NCBI RefSeq assembly: GCF_003002925.1
Contig: NZ_PVTK01000001.1
Span: 248,001 to 312,000, forward strand
Source: Vreelandella songnenensis
GTDB lineage: Bacteria; Pseudomonadota; Gammaproteobacteria; Pseudomonadales; Halomonadaceae
DNA length: 64,000 bases
Direction: 5' to 3'
Of this stretch, positions 1-8,701 are shown piece by piece (position 1 is the stretch's first letter; each line of letters opens with the position of its first letter). Below the pieces are notes generated by a model that did not search any database, was not told the origin of the DNA, and saw only the letters and a program-made list of their open reading frames with translations. Position numbers and translations under genes: made by a program.

Positions 1-867
1 GATGAACTCCATGCCACGCTCTTGGAGGGCCTGTTCCAGACGTTTCTGATCCTCGACAAACAGCTCGGACTCATAAGCCTGCATGGTGTCAGCCGCGTCG
101 CGCACCACCTGCTGCAGATCTTCAGGCATGTTTTCCAGCTGGTTGCGGCCAATCACCACGTAGATCCAGCTGCGCACGTGACCGGTCATGTTGACGTAGT
201 CCTGCACCTCGTTGAAGCTCGCGCTCTCGATCAGGCTCAGCGGATTCTCCTGGCCTTCCAGGGTGTTCTGCTGAAGCGCGGTGAACACTTCGCTGAATGC
301 CATCGGCGTCGGGCGTGCGCCCATGGCCTGCCAGGTATCCACGAACAGCGGTACGTTAGGTACGCGCAGGCGCAGGCCGTCCAGCTCTTCTGGCGTGCGG
401 ATCGGGCGGTTGGAGGTCAGCTCGCGGGCGCCGCGCTCGAACCAGGCCAGCGGTACCAGATTGGTACGCTCGGTGATCTGCTCCTCGATTTCAGCGCCGA
501 TATCACCGTTGACCACGGCGTGCAGGTGGTCGGAATCGCGGAAGGCGTAAGGGACGGCCATCATGGCGGCCTTGGGCGCCCAGTTCTGCAGGCTCTCCCC
601 GGTGATGGTCATGTCCGCCGTGCCCAGCTGGATACTGTTGATCACATCCATTTCGCTGCCCAGTTGCTCGCTGGGGTAAAGACGAACCTCGATACGCCCG
701 TCGGAGTTGGCTTCCACTTCCTCCTTGAACTTCTCGGCAGCCTGGTGCCAGATGTTCTGCTCGTTGGCCAGGTGGCCAAAGCGCAGCGTGTAGTCGGCGG
801 CCAGCGCCGACTGCGCGCTGAGAAGAACCGTTCCAAGTACCGCACTGGTTAATAGCTTCTTGATCAT
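1..867 (-). CDS. TRAP transporter substrate-binding protein, DctP family (C-terminus cut by window edge)
   Basis: Periplasmic solute receptor of a tripartite ATP-independent transporter, probably for a sugar acid given its neighbours. The reading frame is open from the ATG at 865-867 to base 1 (289 codons), so the end is missing. It begins with a signal peptide (MIKKLLTSAVLGTVLLSAQS, then ALAADYTLRF), followed by the DctP-type mature start (LRFGHLANEQNIWHQAAEKF), an EQLGSEMDVI segment and a GQENPLSLI segment typical of the family. An AGGAG ribosome site sits just upstream of the start. The gene follows the dehydratase and dehydrogenase genes in the same direction with a gap of about 90 bases, so it is likely the operon's transport part. 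The membrane subunits (DctQ, DctM) would lie left of the window. The exact substrate cannot be read from sequence. Confidence 0.88.
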   Translation of the reverse strand, partial: MIKKLLTSAVLGTVLLSAQSALAADYTLRFGHLANEQNIWHQAAEKFKEEVEANSDGRIEVRLYPSEQLGSEMDVINSIQLGTADMTITGESLQNWAPKAAMMAVPYAFRDSDHLHAVVNGDIGAEIEEQITERTNLVPLAWFERGARELTSNRPIRTPEELDGLRLRVPNVPLFVDTWQAMGARPTPMAFSEVFTALQQNTLEGQENPLSLIESASFNEVQDYVNMTGHVRSWIYVVIGRNQLENMPEDLQQVVRDAADTMQAYESELFVEDQKRLEQALQERGMEFI

Positions 868-958
868 GTTGATCGCTCCTGCACTTCTTGCGTTGTTGAT
901 TGTTAGTCGTGCTTGACTGTTTTGACACAGGTTAGTGAGATGGCGTGGTAAGGCACCC

Positions 959-1981
959 TCAGCTACTGATCTGAATCAGCACCTTGCGGGCTTCTTCAGG
1001 ACGGTGATCGAGCATCTCGATGGCATCGGGCATCTCGCCTAGCGGTAACCGGTGGCTCACCAACGCCAACGGGTCCAGCTTGCCACTGGCCATGAGTGCA
1101 AGCACCTCCGGAAACTTTCGATTATTGAGCCGCGAGCCGACCAGCGTCAGCTCTTTCTTGATCACTTCAAGCTGGATCAAATCGCTTGGCTGTACGCTGA
1201 AGCCGAGCAGGCCGATACGGCCAGCCGGGGAGGCCAGGCGCAGCATCTGAGGCAGCAGCGCAGGCACACAGGCGGCATCGGCGATCAGCGGCACGCCCTC
1301 GCCTTCGGTCAGCGCCAGAATCTCTTTTTCGACATCCTGGGTGCGGCTGTTGAGCACGTGGGTCGCCCCCAGCGCCTTGGCCGCGCTCAGACGTTCGTCG
1401 ATGACATCGGTGACGATGATCTCGTCGATGCCCATGGCGCGGGCCATCTGCAGGATGGTCATGCCGATCATGCCGGCGCCCAGGATCAGAAGCCGGTCGC
1501 CGCGGTGCGGCTGCATGCGGTCCAGCACGTTGGCGGCAATGGTGTAAGGCTCGACGAGTGCGGCGGCGTCCAGCGCAATATGCTCGGGCACCTGATGCAC
1601 GTTCGCCGCCGGCACGCAGACGAACTCCTCAAAACCGCCGTCGCGATGCACGCCGATCACTTCCAGCGCGCTGCACACGTTGGGCCGGTTGATGCGGCAC
1701 GGATAGCAGGTGCCGCAACTGATGACGGGATCGACACACACACGATCACCGACGCTCACGTCCGGTACGCCCTCACCCAGCGCTTCGATAACGCCGGCAA
1801 ACTCGTGGCCGGTGATGCGTGGAAAGCGTACGAAGGCGTTGTCGCCGTGGATGATGTGCATGTCCGAGCCGCAGATGCCGGCGAACGCCACGCGTACCAG
1901 CACCTCGCCTGGCGCCGGAGTGGGAACGTCAACCTCGGCGACCTTGAAGTCGTGAGGCGCATTGACCTGAAATGCTTTCAT
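959..1981 (-). CDS. Zinc-dependent alcohol dehydrogenase, RspB / L-galactonate-5-dehydrogenase-like
   Basis: A 340-residue medium-chain dehydrogenase that likely oxidises a hydroxyl of a sugar acid with NAD(P). Catalytic zinc ligands are visible at Cys37 (AGICGSDMH) and His59-Glu60 (TGHE). The structural zinc cysteines are Cys89, Cys92, Cys95 and Cys103. The nucleotide-binding glycine motif (LILGAGMIGM) is near residue 168. Length and motifs fit the RspB/LgoD branch of the family. It lies 30 bases downstream of the mannonate-dehydratase-like gene, the same pairing as rspA-rspB of Escherichia coli, where the regulator RspR is also a GntR protein. Likely role is a step next to the dehydratase in hexonate catabolism. 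The exact substrate (idonate, gulonate, galactonate or other) is inference. Confidence 0.88.
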   Translation of the reverse strand: MKAFQVNAPHDFKVAEVDVPTPAPGEVLVRVAFAGICGSDMHIIHGDNAFVRFPRITGHEFAGVIEALGEGVPDVSVGDRVCVDPVISCGTCYPCRINRPNVCSALEVIGVHRDGGFEEFVCVPAANVHQVPEHIALDAAALVEPYTIAANVLDRMQPHRGDRLLILGAGMIGMTILQMARAMGIDEIIVTDVIDERLSAAKALGATHVLNSRTQDVEKEILALTEGEGVPLIADAACVPALLPQMLRLASPAGRIGLLGFSVQPSDLIQLEVIKKELTLVGSRLNNRKFPEVLALMASGKLDPLALVSHRLPLGEMPDAIEMLDHRPEEARKVLIQISS

Positions 1982-2011
1982 GGATGCAAGACTCCTTACC
2001 CGTTCTTTAGA

Positions 2012-3223
2012 TCACCAATGCCAGAGGGTGCCGTCTTCCAACCGGTTCACCGGAAGACTCGCGCGCTTGTAGGGGTACTGCTTGGCCAGTTCCTCGTCGA
2101 TATCCACGCCGTGCCCCGGCGTTTCACCGACGATGAAGTGGCCATCCTCGAAGCGGTAGTCGTGGGGGAACACCTCGTTGGTGGTGCGGGTGTGCGGCAT
2201 GTACTCCTGAATACCGAAGTTGGGCACCCAGGTGTCGAAGTGAATCGCCGCGCCCAGGCACACCGGCGACAGATCCGTCGGTCCGTGGAAACCCGTGCGT
2301 ACGTGATAAAGCCCTGCCAGATCCGCAATTCGGCGCACATGGGTGATGCCGCCTGCGTGAGTGAGCGTGGCGCGGATATAGTCGATCCACTGGTTTTCAA
2401 TCAGCGCCTTGGCGTCATGTATGCTGTTGAACACCTCGCCTACCGCCAGCGGTGTGGTGGTGTGCTGGCGTATCAGCCCGAACGCTTCCTGGTTTTCCGC
2501 CGGTACGCAGTCCTCGAGCCAGAACAGGTGATAAGGCTCCACTTCCTTGCCCAGGCGAGCAGCCTCGATGGGCGTCAAACGGTGGTGCACGTCGTGCAGA
2601 ATATGCAGGTCATCACCGAAGCGCTCGCGCACGGCGGCAAACAGCTTGGGCACGTGGTTCAGGTACTTGCTGGTGCTCCACACATGCTCGGCGGGCAGAT
2701 CGGCATCCGCAGGCTCGTAGGGCTCGCCATCTTTCTTGGCCACGCCGTAGATGCTGGCGATACCCGGCACGCCGGCCTGAACGCGCACCGCCTTGTAGCC
2801 TTCGTCGACATGGCGGGCGACCTCTTCAAGGCACGACTCGATATCGCGCCCCGTGGCATGGCCATACACCATCACGCGCTCGCGGCTCTTGCCGCCCAGA
2901 AGCTGGTAAAGCGGCATACCGGCAAGCTTCGCCTTGATGTCCCAAAGCGCCATGTCCACGGCGGCAATCGCGCTCATGGTGACCGGCCCGCGCCGCCAGT
3001 AGGCGCCGCGATACAGGTAGTGCCAGATATCTTCGATGCGCTGCGGATCACGACCGATCAGCGCAGGAATCACGTGCTCATCCAGATAGGCCACCACGGC
3101 CATTTCCCGGCCGTTGAGCGTGGCATCCCCGATCCCGTAGGTGCCTTCGTCGGTGACGATCTTCAAGGTGACGAAGTTGCGCCCCGGCGAGGTGACAATG
3201 GTATAGGCGTGTTCGATCTTCAT
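2012..3223 (-). CDS. rspA: Mannonate dehydratase-type enolase-superfamily enzyme (ManD/RspA)
   Basis: A 403-residue member of the mannonate dehydratase group of the enolase superfamily, which removes water from D-mannonate or a related acid sugar to give a 2-keto-3-deoxy acid. The N-terminal capping domain ([20 protein letters not shown]) precedes a barrel with the expected metal-ligand strands: [19 protein letters not shown] and LAVGEVFNS, plus the HGPTDLSPV loop carrying the active-site histidine. The C-terminal [11 protein letters not shown] and [14 protein letters not shown] match the family ending. The start ATG overlaps the end of the upstream GntR gene by four bases, so the two are translationally coupled. 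Some ManD/RspA relatives have low or relaxed activity, so the physiological substrate is not certain. Confidence 0.92.
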   Translation of the reverse strand: MKIEHAYTIVTSPGRNFVTLKIVTDEGTYGIGDATLNGREMAVVAYLDEHVIPALIGRDPQRIEDIWHYLYRGAYWRRGPVTMSAIAAVDMALWDIKAKLAGMPLYQLLGGKSRERVMVYGHATGRDIESCLEEVARHVDEGYKAVRVQAGVPGIASIYGVAKKDGEPYEPADADLPAEHVWSTSKYLNHVPKLFAAVRERFGDDLHILHDVHHRLTPIEAARLGKEVEPYHLFWLEDCVPAENQEAFGLIRQHTTTPLAVGEVFNSIHDAKALIENQWIDYIRATLTHAGGITHVRRIADLAGLYHVRTGFHGPTDLSPVCLGAAIHFDTWVPNFGIQEYMPHTRTTNEVFPHDYRFEDGHFIVGETPGHGVDIDEELAKQYPYKRASLPVNRLEDGTLWHW

Positions 3224-3966
3224 GGGGTTGCCTCCTCAATGAGGGATACCGTTTCCTGAGCGTCGAACATCTCGGGAAACCGCTTGACTAGGTCGGGAAG
3301 GGAAACAAATATCTCGCGCAGATGGCGGCGCATGGCCTGCTCGGCCAGGGCCACGTCGCGGGCTTCGATGGCGGCCATGATATCGGCGTGCTGATCGATC
3401 AGCCGGGCGATGGGCGTGGTGTCGGGCACGCTCAGGTAGCGCACGCGGTCCAGCTGCGCCCTCACCTCTTCGATGACTTTCCAGGCGGCCTGCTGGCCAA
3501 CGCCCAGCGACAGCGTCTTGTGAAAGCGCTCGTCCAGACGATAGAAACGAATGGTGTCGTGGGGTTCGATGCAGCGGCGCTGGCGCTCCAGCAGATCATG
3601 CAGCTCGTCGAGCACCTCCGGTGCCAGCCCCTTGGCCGTTGCCTGGCGCACCACGGCAACTTCCACCGCTTCGCGTACAAAGCGCGCCTCCAGCACCGCA
3701 CGCTGGGAAATCTTCACCACGTAGGTGCCGCGCTGGGGCCGAACCTCGACAAGGCCCGCTTCAGAAAGACGGATGAACGCCTCGCGCACCGGCTGGCGGC
3801 TGACTGAAAAGGCATCTGCCACTTCCTTTTCAGAAAGCGCCTTGCCCGGTGCCAGCACCATCTGGATGATCGACTGACGCAGCACATGGTAAAGCCGCTG
3901 GCGAACCGATTCGGTCTCTGGCGTCTCCTGCCATAGCGCATGTAACGTGGTATTGATGTTGCTCAT
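3220..3966 (-). CDS. GntR-family transcriptional regulator (FadR subfamily, FCD domain)
   Basis: A 248-residue regulator. Residues about 20-85 form the winged helix-turn-helix ([25 protein letters not shown] is the recognition region, seen in parts), followed by an all-helical FCD ligand domain from about residue 95 with the usual metal-binding pattern (LDERFHKTL, then [12 protein letters not shown] and MRRHL). It is the first gene of the operon and overlaps the dehydratase gene. It is divergent from the alpha-hydroxy-acid dehydrogenase gene, so the 114-base gap between them is the natural operator region. By analogy with RspR it probably represses the operon until a sugar acid binds; that is inference. 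Confidence 0.9.
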   Translation of the reverse strand: MSNINTTLHALWQETPETESVRQRLYHVLRQSIIQMVLAPGKALSEKEVADAFSVSRQPVREAFIRLSEAGLVEVRPQRGTYVVKISQRAVLEARFVREAVEVAVVRQATAKGLAPEVLDELHDLLERQRRCIEPHDTIRFYRLDERFHKTLSLGVGQQAAWKVIEEVRAQLDRVRYLSVPDTTPIARLIDQHADIMAAIEARDVALAEQAMRRHLREIFVSLPDLVKRFPEMFDAQETVSLIEEATP

Positions 3967-3998
3967 CTGCAGCAGCCTGGGTGAAGGGGCCTGGGCCC

Positions 3999-4028
3999 TT
4001 AACTGATATAACTAGTATGGTAGTATGG
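3999..4028. promoter_or_regulatory. Candidate GntR operator in divergent promoter
   Basis: The 114-base gap between two divergent genes holds an AT-rich core with an exact tandem octamer TAGTATGG at 4013-4020 and 4021-4028, preceded by TATAACTAG. It is the only obvious repeated element in the gap and sits where an autoregulating GntR protein would bind. No binding evidence beyond position and repetition. Confidence 0.35.
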
Positions 4029-4080
4029 CGAGACAAACAAAAGCCCCGCCACGCTATACTTTGGTTGAAGGTGACCGATC

Positions 4081-5262
4081 ATGAAACGCCAGCTTTATAC
4101 CGGCTCGAATTACAAAAAAGCCTTGAATATCGAAGACCTGGAACGCATCGCCAAAAAAAGACTGCCCAATTTCGTATTCGAGTATGTATATGGTGGCAGC
4201 GACGACGAACACACGCTGCGCCATAACCGTGCGGTGTTCGACCAGTATCTGTTCAAACCCAAGACCATGACGAACGTGGGCGTGCGGGATCTGAGCACGA
4301 CGCTGATGGGCGGCACGTTTCAGATGCCTTTGGCGATTGGGCCAACCGGATTCAATGGCATGCTCACCCGGGAGGGTGACCTGAAGCTCGCCGGGGCCGC
4401 CCGCGATGCAGGCATCCCCTTCATACTCAGCAGCGTGTCCACCACACGCCTTGAAGATATCGCCGCCATTGAAGGGCTCACGGCCTGGATGCAGATCTAC
4501 TTCTATCGCGACCGCGACTTCGTCAAATCGATGATCAGGCGCTGCGCCAAGGCGGGCTTTGACGCCATCGTGGTCACCACGGACAGCGCCATTTACGGTA
4601 ATCGCGAGTGGGACGTGCGCAACTTCCGCCGCCCGATGAAGCCCACGCTTGCCAACCTGCTGCATCTGCTGACCAAACCCGGTTGGATGAAGGATGTACT
4701 GTGGCCTGACGGGCTGCCCACGTTCAAGAACCTGGACGACCTGCTGCCGCCGGACAAGCGCAACGCTCAGGGCGCCTCGCAGATCATCGGCCCACAGCTG
4801 GATCCCTCGCTCAACTGGGAAGATATCGCCTGGCTGCGCGAGCTGTGGCCGGGCAAGATCATCCTCAAAGGAATTCTGGCGCCGGAAGAAGCAGAGCACG
4901 CCGCCAGCCTGGGCATAGACGCCCTCGTGCTGTCGAACCACGGCGGGCGCCAGCTCAACCACTCGCTTTCGCCCATGGACACCCTGTCAGAGGTAAAGGC
5001 CTGCGTTGGCGAGCGCTGTGAGCTGTTCGTGGACAGTGGCTTTCGCCGCGGTACCGATATCATCAAGGCGCTGGCACTCGGCGCTGACGGGGTATGGCTT
5101 GGGAGAGCCACGCTTTACGGGTTGGCAGCCGGCGGGCAAGCTGGGGCTGCGCATGCACTTGCGCTGCTCAAGAAGGAGATGGAATCGACGCTTGGGCTTT
5201 TGGGCTACAGTCGCTTGGACGAGCTCGAAGCAGGCTGTTTGAGGCGCCGCACGTCTCTATAG
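4081..5262 (+). CDS. FMN-dependent alpha-hydroxy-acid dehydrogenase (LldD/mandelate dehydrogenase type)
   Basis: A 393-residue enzyme of the L-lactate dehydrogenase/glycolate oxidase/mandelate dehydrogenase family, which oxidises 2-hydroxy acids to 2-keto acids using FMN. Visible family segments are the N-terminal NIEDLERIAKKRLPNFVFEY, the FMN-binding stretches IGPTGFNGM and FILSSVSTT, the catalytic histidine loop SNHGGRQLN (His near residue 287), and the phosphate-binding VDSGFRRGTDIIKALALGAD. It is divergent from the GntR regulator of the sugar-acid operon, which suggests shared control. Many family members feed electrons to the quinone pool at the membrane. Whether the substrate is lactate, mandelate or another acid cannot be told here. 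Confidence 0.9.
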   Translation: MKRQLYTGSNYKKALNIEDLERIAKKRLPNFVFEYVYGGSDDEHTLRHNRAVFDQYLFKPKTMTNVGVRDLSTTLMGGTFQMPLAIGPTGFNGMLTREGDLKLAGAARDAGIPFILSSVSTTRLEDIAAIEGLTAWMQIYFYRDRDFVKSMIRRCAKAGFDAIVVTTDSAIYGNREWDVRNFRRPMKPTLANLLHLLTKPGWMKDVLWPDGLPTFKNLDDLLPPDKRNAQGASQIIGPQLDPSLNWEDIAWLRELWPGKIILKGILAPEEAEHAASLGIDALVLSNHGGRQLNHSLSPMDTLSEVKACVGERCELFVDSGFRRGTDIIKALALGADGVWLGRATLYGLAAGGQAGAAHALALLKKEMESTLGLLGYSRLDELEAGCLRRRTSL

Positions 5263-5283
5263 CCGTACGGCTTTATAGCAGTA

Positions 5284-5308
5284 CCGCCCCGCTATCGAAG
5301 TGGGGCGG
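5284..5308 (+). terminator. Hairpin between convergent genes
   Basis: CCGCCCC at 5284-5290 pairs with GGGGCGG at 5302-5308 around an 11-base loop, 21 bases after the stop of the dehydrogenase gene. No T run follows, so it is a weak terminator candidate serving the convergent gene pair. Confidence 0.5.
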
Positions 5309-5319
5309 ACACGTGCAGG

Positions 5320-6498
5320 TCAATACAGCCGCGCCTTGATGAGCGGCTTCAGCAGATAGCTCAACAGCGAGCGTTCACCGGTCTGGATATCCACATTCGC
5401 GCGCATGCCGGGGCGAATAGGCAGGGTTTCGCCGTGGCGTACCAGGTGAGTTTCATCGGTGACGATCAATACCTCGTAGAAGGCTTCCGTACCACGCGGG
5501 GTCTCCTCCTCGATGGTGTCTTCGCTGATCTGTTCGACCCGGCCCTTGAGGTCGCCATAGATGGTGTAGTCGTAAGCGGTGATCTTGACGCTTGCCGGCA
5601 TGCCCGGCGCCACGAACGCGACGTCCTGAGGCTTGACCCGGGCTTCAATCAATAGCCGGTCTTCAATAGGCGTGATTTCCATGATCGGCTCGCCGGACTG
5701 GATCACCCCGCCCAGCGTCGTCACGAGAATATCATTGACCCGCCCGCGAACCGGGGAACGGATCTCGGTGCGCGTGAGCTGGTCGCGCCGCTGCAGCATG
5801 ATCTGCTCGAGTGTGCTCAGCTCGGCCTTCTTGGTGGCAAGCTCTGCATAGGCCTCTTGCACGTAGGTATTACGCAGCTCCGCTAACCTGCCCGCAAGGC
5901 CTGCAATGGTCTGGCTGAGCTTCAAGGACTCCATCTCGCTGACCGAGCGGCTGCGCACCAGCGGTTCCACCAGGGCCAACTGGCGCCGCGCCAGCGCGAT
6001 CTCTTCATTCATCGAGCTCTGCGCTTCACGCAGACGCCCGCGCCGGGCGGTGAACAGCGCCTGCTCCGAGCGGGCAAGGTCACCCTCCGGGTCCATCTCC
6101 TCGGGGAACTCGATCTCCCCTAGTTCGAGCACTTCCGCCTCCAGACGCGCAATGGCGGCCCGGAGCACCTCGATCTGGCTTTGCGTCTCGAGATAGGCGC
6201 TGCGAAAGCGCGTCTCGTCCAGGCGCACCAGGGGTTGGCCGACCTCCACCCGGTCGCCACGGCCGACCAGCAGCTCTGCGATAATACCGCCCTCGAAGCT
6301 CTGAATGGTCTGCAGGCGCGTGAAGGGCACCACCTTCCCATCGCCTTTGGTGACTTCGTTGATGGTGGCCCAGGCAGCCCAGCCAATGAACGCGGCAAAC
6401 GCGAAAAGGCTGACCCACAAGATGACGTGGCTGCGGCGTGGCGTCAGCGTCAGGCGCGGGTCGCCAAGCTCTCGGCGGATCGTTTCACTAGGTGTCAC
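5320..6498 (-). CDS. HlyD-family membrane fusion protein of the adhesin type I secretion system
   Basis: A 392-residue periplasmic adaptor that would bridge the inner-membrane ABC exporter and the outer-membrane TolC-like channel. After a short cytoplasmic tail there is one membrane segment (residues about 25-47, HVILWVSLFAFAAFIGWAAW), then a barrel-sandwich half (IQSFEGGIIAELLVGRGDRV), a long coiled-coil hairpin (about 85-240), and the second lipoyl half (IRSPVRGRVNDILVTTLGGV). It ends with the beta-barrel and RPGMRANVDIQTGERSLLSY, typical of LapC/BapD-type adaptors. It overlaps the ABC gene by 11 bases and is the last gene of the four-gene adhesin operon, the same order as bapABCD of Salmonella. 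Confidence 0.93.
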   Translation of the reverse strand: MTPSETIRRELGDPRLTLTPRRSHVILWVSLFAFAAFIGWAAWATINEVTKGDGKVVPFTRLQTIQSFEGGIIAELLVGRGDRVEVGQPLVRLDETRFRSAYLETQSQIEVLRAAIARLEAEVLELGEIEFPEEMDPEGDLARSEQALFTARRGRLREAQSSMNEEIALARRQLALVEPLVRSRSVSEMESLKLSQTIAGLAGRLAELRNTYVQEAYAELATKKAELSTLEQIMLQRRDQLTRTEIRSPVRGRVNDILVTTLGGVIQSGEPIMEITPIEDRLLIEARVKPQDVAFVAPGMPASVKITAYDYTIYGDLKGRVEQISEDTIEEETPRGTEAFYEVLIVTDETHLVRHGETLPIRPGMRANVDIQTGERSLLSYLLKPLIKARLY

Positions 6499-8701
6499 GG
6501 CGGCGCACTCCCTGAGGTTTTCTGGCGGGGACCTTGACCTGATTGCCGCTGACTACGCCTTCCACTGGCCCGTCCATCGCCACTCTCCCGTCGCTGAGCA
6601 CGACGGCCCGCTTGGTAAGCGCCAGCAGAGAAGACTTGTGGGTGGAGAGAATCAGCGTGCGGTTCTCGAGCCAGTCGCTGAGCGTCTGAATCACACGTCG
6701 CTCGTTGGCCTGATCATAAGCGGCCGTGGGTTCGTCGAGCAGCACGATGCGCGGGTCCTGAAGCAGCAGCCGGGCAAGGCCGATAGCCTGACGCTGGCCG
6801 CCCGAAAGGCTGCCGCTACCTTGAATGGGCAGATCGAGCCCATGCGGGTGGCGGCCAACGAAGTTGCCAAGCCCCACGGACTCCAGCGTCGCGAGCAGCG
6901 TATCATCGCTGTGAACCTGCCCATCCAGCATCAGGTTCTCTCGCAAGGTGCCATAGAAAAGCGCGATATCCTGAGGCAGATAGCCGATGGCACGGCGCTT
7001 GTCCGCAGGCTCCAGCTGGGAAATATTCACGTCATCAAGCAGGATCTGACCGGTATCGGCATCGCTTAGCCCCGCCAGCAGCCGCAGGAGCGTCGACTTG
7101 CCCGCCCCGTTGCCGCCCAGTAGCGCAATGCGCTCGCCAGCGGCGATATTCAGCGCCTCGATGTTCAGCGCCGGCGGCCCATCCTGCTGATAGCTGAGCT
7201 TTACCCCCTCGAGTTCATAGGCTCCCGCAAGGGTGGCCTTGTGAACAAAATTGCGCCCTTCGGGTCGCTCCACAGGCGCCTTCATGACGTCGTCAAGGCC
7301 CTCCAGCGCCACCTTGACGTGCTGCCAGCGCGTGAGAATACCGGCGACCTGGCTCATCGGCGCAATGGTGCGCGAAGCCAGAATCGTGCAAGCGATCAAG
7401 GCCCCTACCGTCAGCTCCCCCGCGCCAATGCGATAGACCCCGACGATCACCACGCCGATATAGCAAAGCTGTTGCACAAAGGCGGCACCGAAGCTGAGCA
7501 TGGAACCGAGCGAGCGCATGCGCACGCCGGCATCGGCAAGCTCTGCCGAAAGCGAATCCCAGATGCGCAGATGGCGCCCTTCCGCCCGCGTGGTCTTGAC
7601 GGTTTCAAGATTTTCCAGCGTCTCCAGCACCACCCCCTGCCGGATGGCACCCTCGCGCAGGTTCTGGCGCGCCAAGGCGGCAAGGCGCGGCTGAGCAAGC
7701 AGCCCAGGCAGCACCATCAAGATGACCGCCGCCAGCGGCACCCAGGCAATCGGCCCGCCGATATAGGCGATCACGCCGATGAAGAGAATGACGAAAGGCA
7801 GGTCGCTGATCGCGCCGATGGTCGAGGACGTGAAGAATTCGCGTACCGATTCGAACTCGCGCAGCTGGCTGCTGAAAGCGCCGGTAGAACCCGGCTTGGC
7901 TGCCAGGCGCAGCTGCATGACCTGCTCGAACAGGCGGGACGAGAGGCTAAGGTCAAGCCGCTTGCCCGTGGTGTCGATCAGCCGCCCGCGCAAGACGCGC
8001 AGAACAAACTCGAGCGTGGCGGCCAGTGCCACGCCGCTGGCCAGGATCCAGAGCGTATCAATGGCATTGTTGGGCACTACCCGGTCGTAGACCTGCATGG
8101 CAAAAATGGCCGTGCCAATCGCCAGCAGGTTCGCCATCAGGGCGGCAACCCCTACCTCCATGTAGGTTTTCCACTGTCGGCGCACTGGCCCTTTGAGCCA
8201 GTGCTCCTTGCGCTCACGGGCGAAACCGCCGGCGCGACTGTCGGCGCGGTAAACCTGCCTGGCCACCACCGCCACGCCGGTATAACGCGCAGCAAGCGCC
8301 TTGAGAGGCAGGCGCTCCTGACCATCACCGCTTTCCGGAACGAGGATCACCACGTCCTCCCCGTGCTGCTCGACCAGCAGGCATACCGTTCCGTTTTCCA
8401 ACAGCAGCATGGCCGGCAGCAGCCCCTGGCAAAGCCGCTGGATCGAGAGCTCGACCACCCGCCCGGCCATGCCGACCCGCTTCAAGGCGCGGGGCACCGT
8501 ACCAAGAGGCAAGCGCCCCTGCTCCAGCGCAAAACCGTCGGTCAGCTCTACCGGGGTAGTCGGCCGACCCAGTTGACGGCACAAGAGCGCCAGGCCATCG
8601 TTGAACGCTTCGCCTGCGATGCCTGGATCAAACGCAGGGTCAGGCGGCGTGTCGGACTTTTCAGCTAAACTTTCATCACCGCTACTCTTCTCTGCGCGCA
8701 T
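6488..8701 (-). CDS. Type I secretion ABC transporter with C39-like domain (LapB/BapC type)
   Basis: A 737-residue exporter powering secretion of the giant adhesin. The N-terminal 150 residues resemble a C39 peptidase domain, but the catalytic cysteine position is not conserved (NDGLALLCRQLG), so it is probably a substrate-docking C39-like domain. The membrane domain spans about residues 180-460. The nucleotide-binding domain has Walker A GGNGAGKST, signature LSGGQRQAIGLARLLL, Walker B IVLLDEPTAAYD and the switch histidine in LILSTHKSSL. The Walker B tail reads AAYD rather than the commoner SAMD. It overlaps the TolC-like gene by 20 bases upstream and the HlyD gene by 11 downstream, so the three export genes are translated as one coupled block. 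Confidence 0.94.
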   Translation of the reverse strand: MRAEKSSGDESLAEKSDTPPDPAFDPGIAGEAFNDGLALLCRQLGRPTTPVELTDGFALEQGRLPLGTVPRALKRVGMAGRVVELSIQRLCQGLLPAMLLLENGTVCLLVEQHGEDVVILVPESGDGQERLPLKALAARYTGVAVVARQVYRADSRAGGFARERKEHWLKGPVRRQWKTYMEVGVAALMANLLAIGTAIFAMQVYDRVVPNNAIDTLWILASGVALAATLEFVLRVLRGRLIDTTGKRLDLSLSSRLFEQVMQLRLAAKPGSTGAFSSQLREFESVREFFTSSTIGAISDLPFVILFIGVIAYIGGPIAWVPLAAVILMVLPGLLAQPRLAALARQNLREGAIRQGVVLETLENLETVKTTRAEGRHLRIWDSLSAELADAGVRMRSLGSMLSFGAAFVQQLCYIGVVIVGVYRIGAGELTVGALIACTILASRTIAPMSQVAGILTRWQHVKVALEGLDDVMKAPVERPEGRNFVHKATLAGAYELEGVKLSYQQDGPPALNIEALNIAAGERIALLGGNGAGKSTLLRLLAGLSDADTGQILLDDVNISQLEPADKRRAIGYLPQDIALFYGTLRENLMLDGQVHSDDTLLATLESVGLGNFVGRHPHGLDLPIQGSGSLSGGQRQAIGLARLLLQDPRIVLLDEPTAAYDQANERRVIQTLSDWLENRTLILSTHKSSLLALTKRAVVLSDGRVAMDGPVEGVVSGNQVKVPARKPQGVRRRDT

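Noticed and set aside
1052..3259. 735-codon ORF opposite the dehydrogenase and dehydratase genes
   Set aside because: Antisense shadow of GC-rich genes; no domain, and it spans the gap between two well-supported genes.
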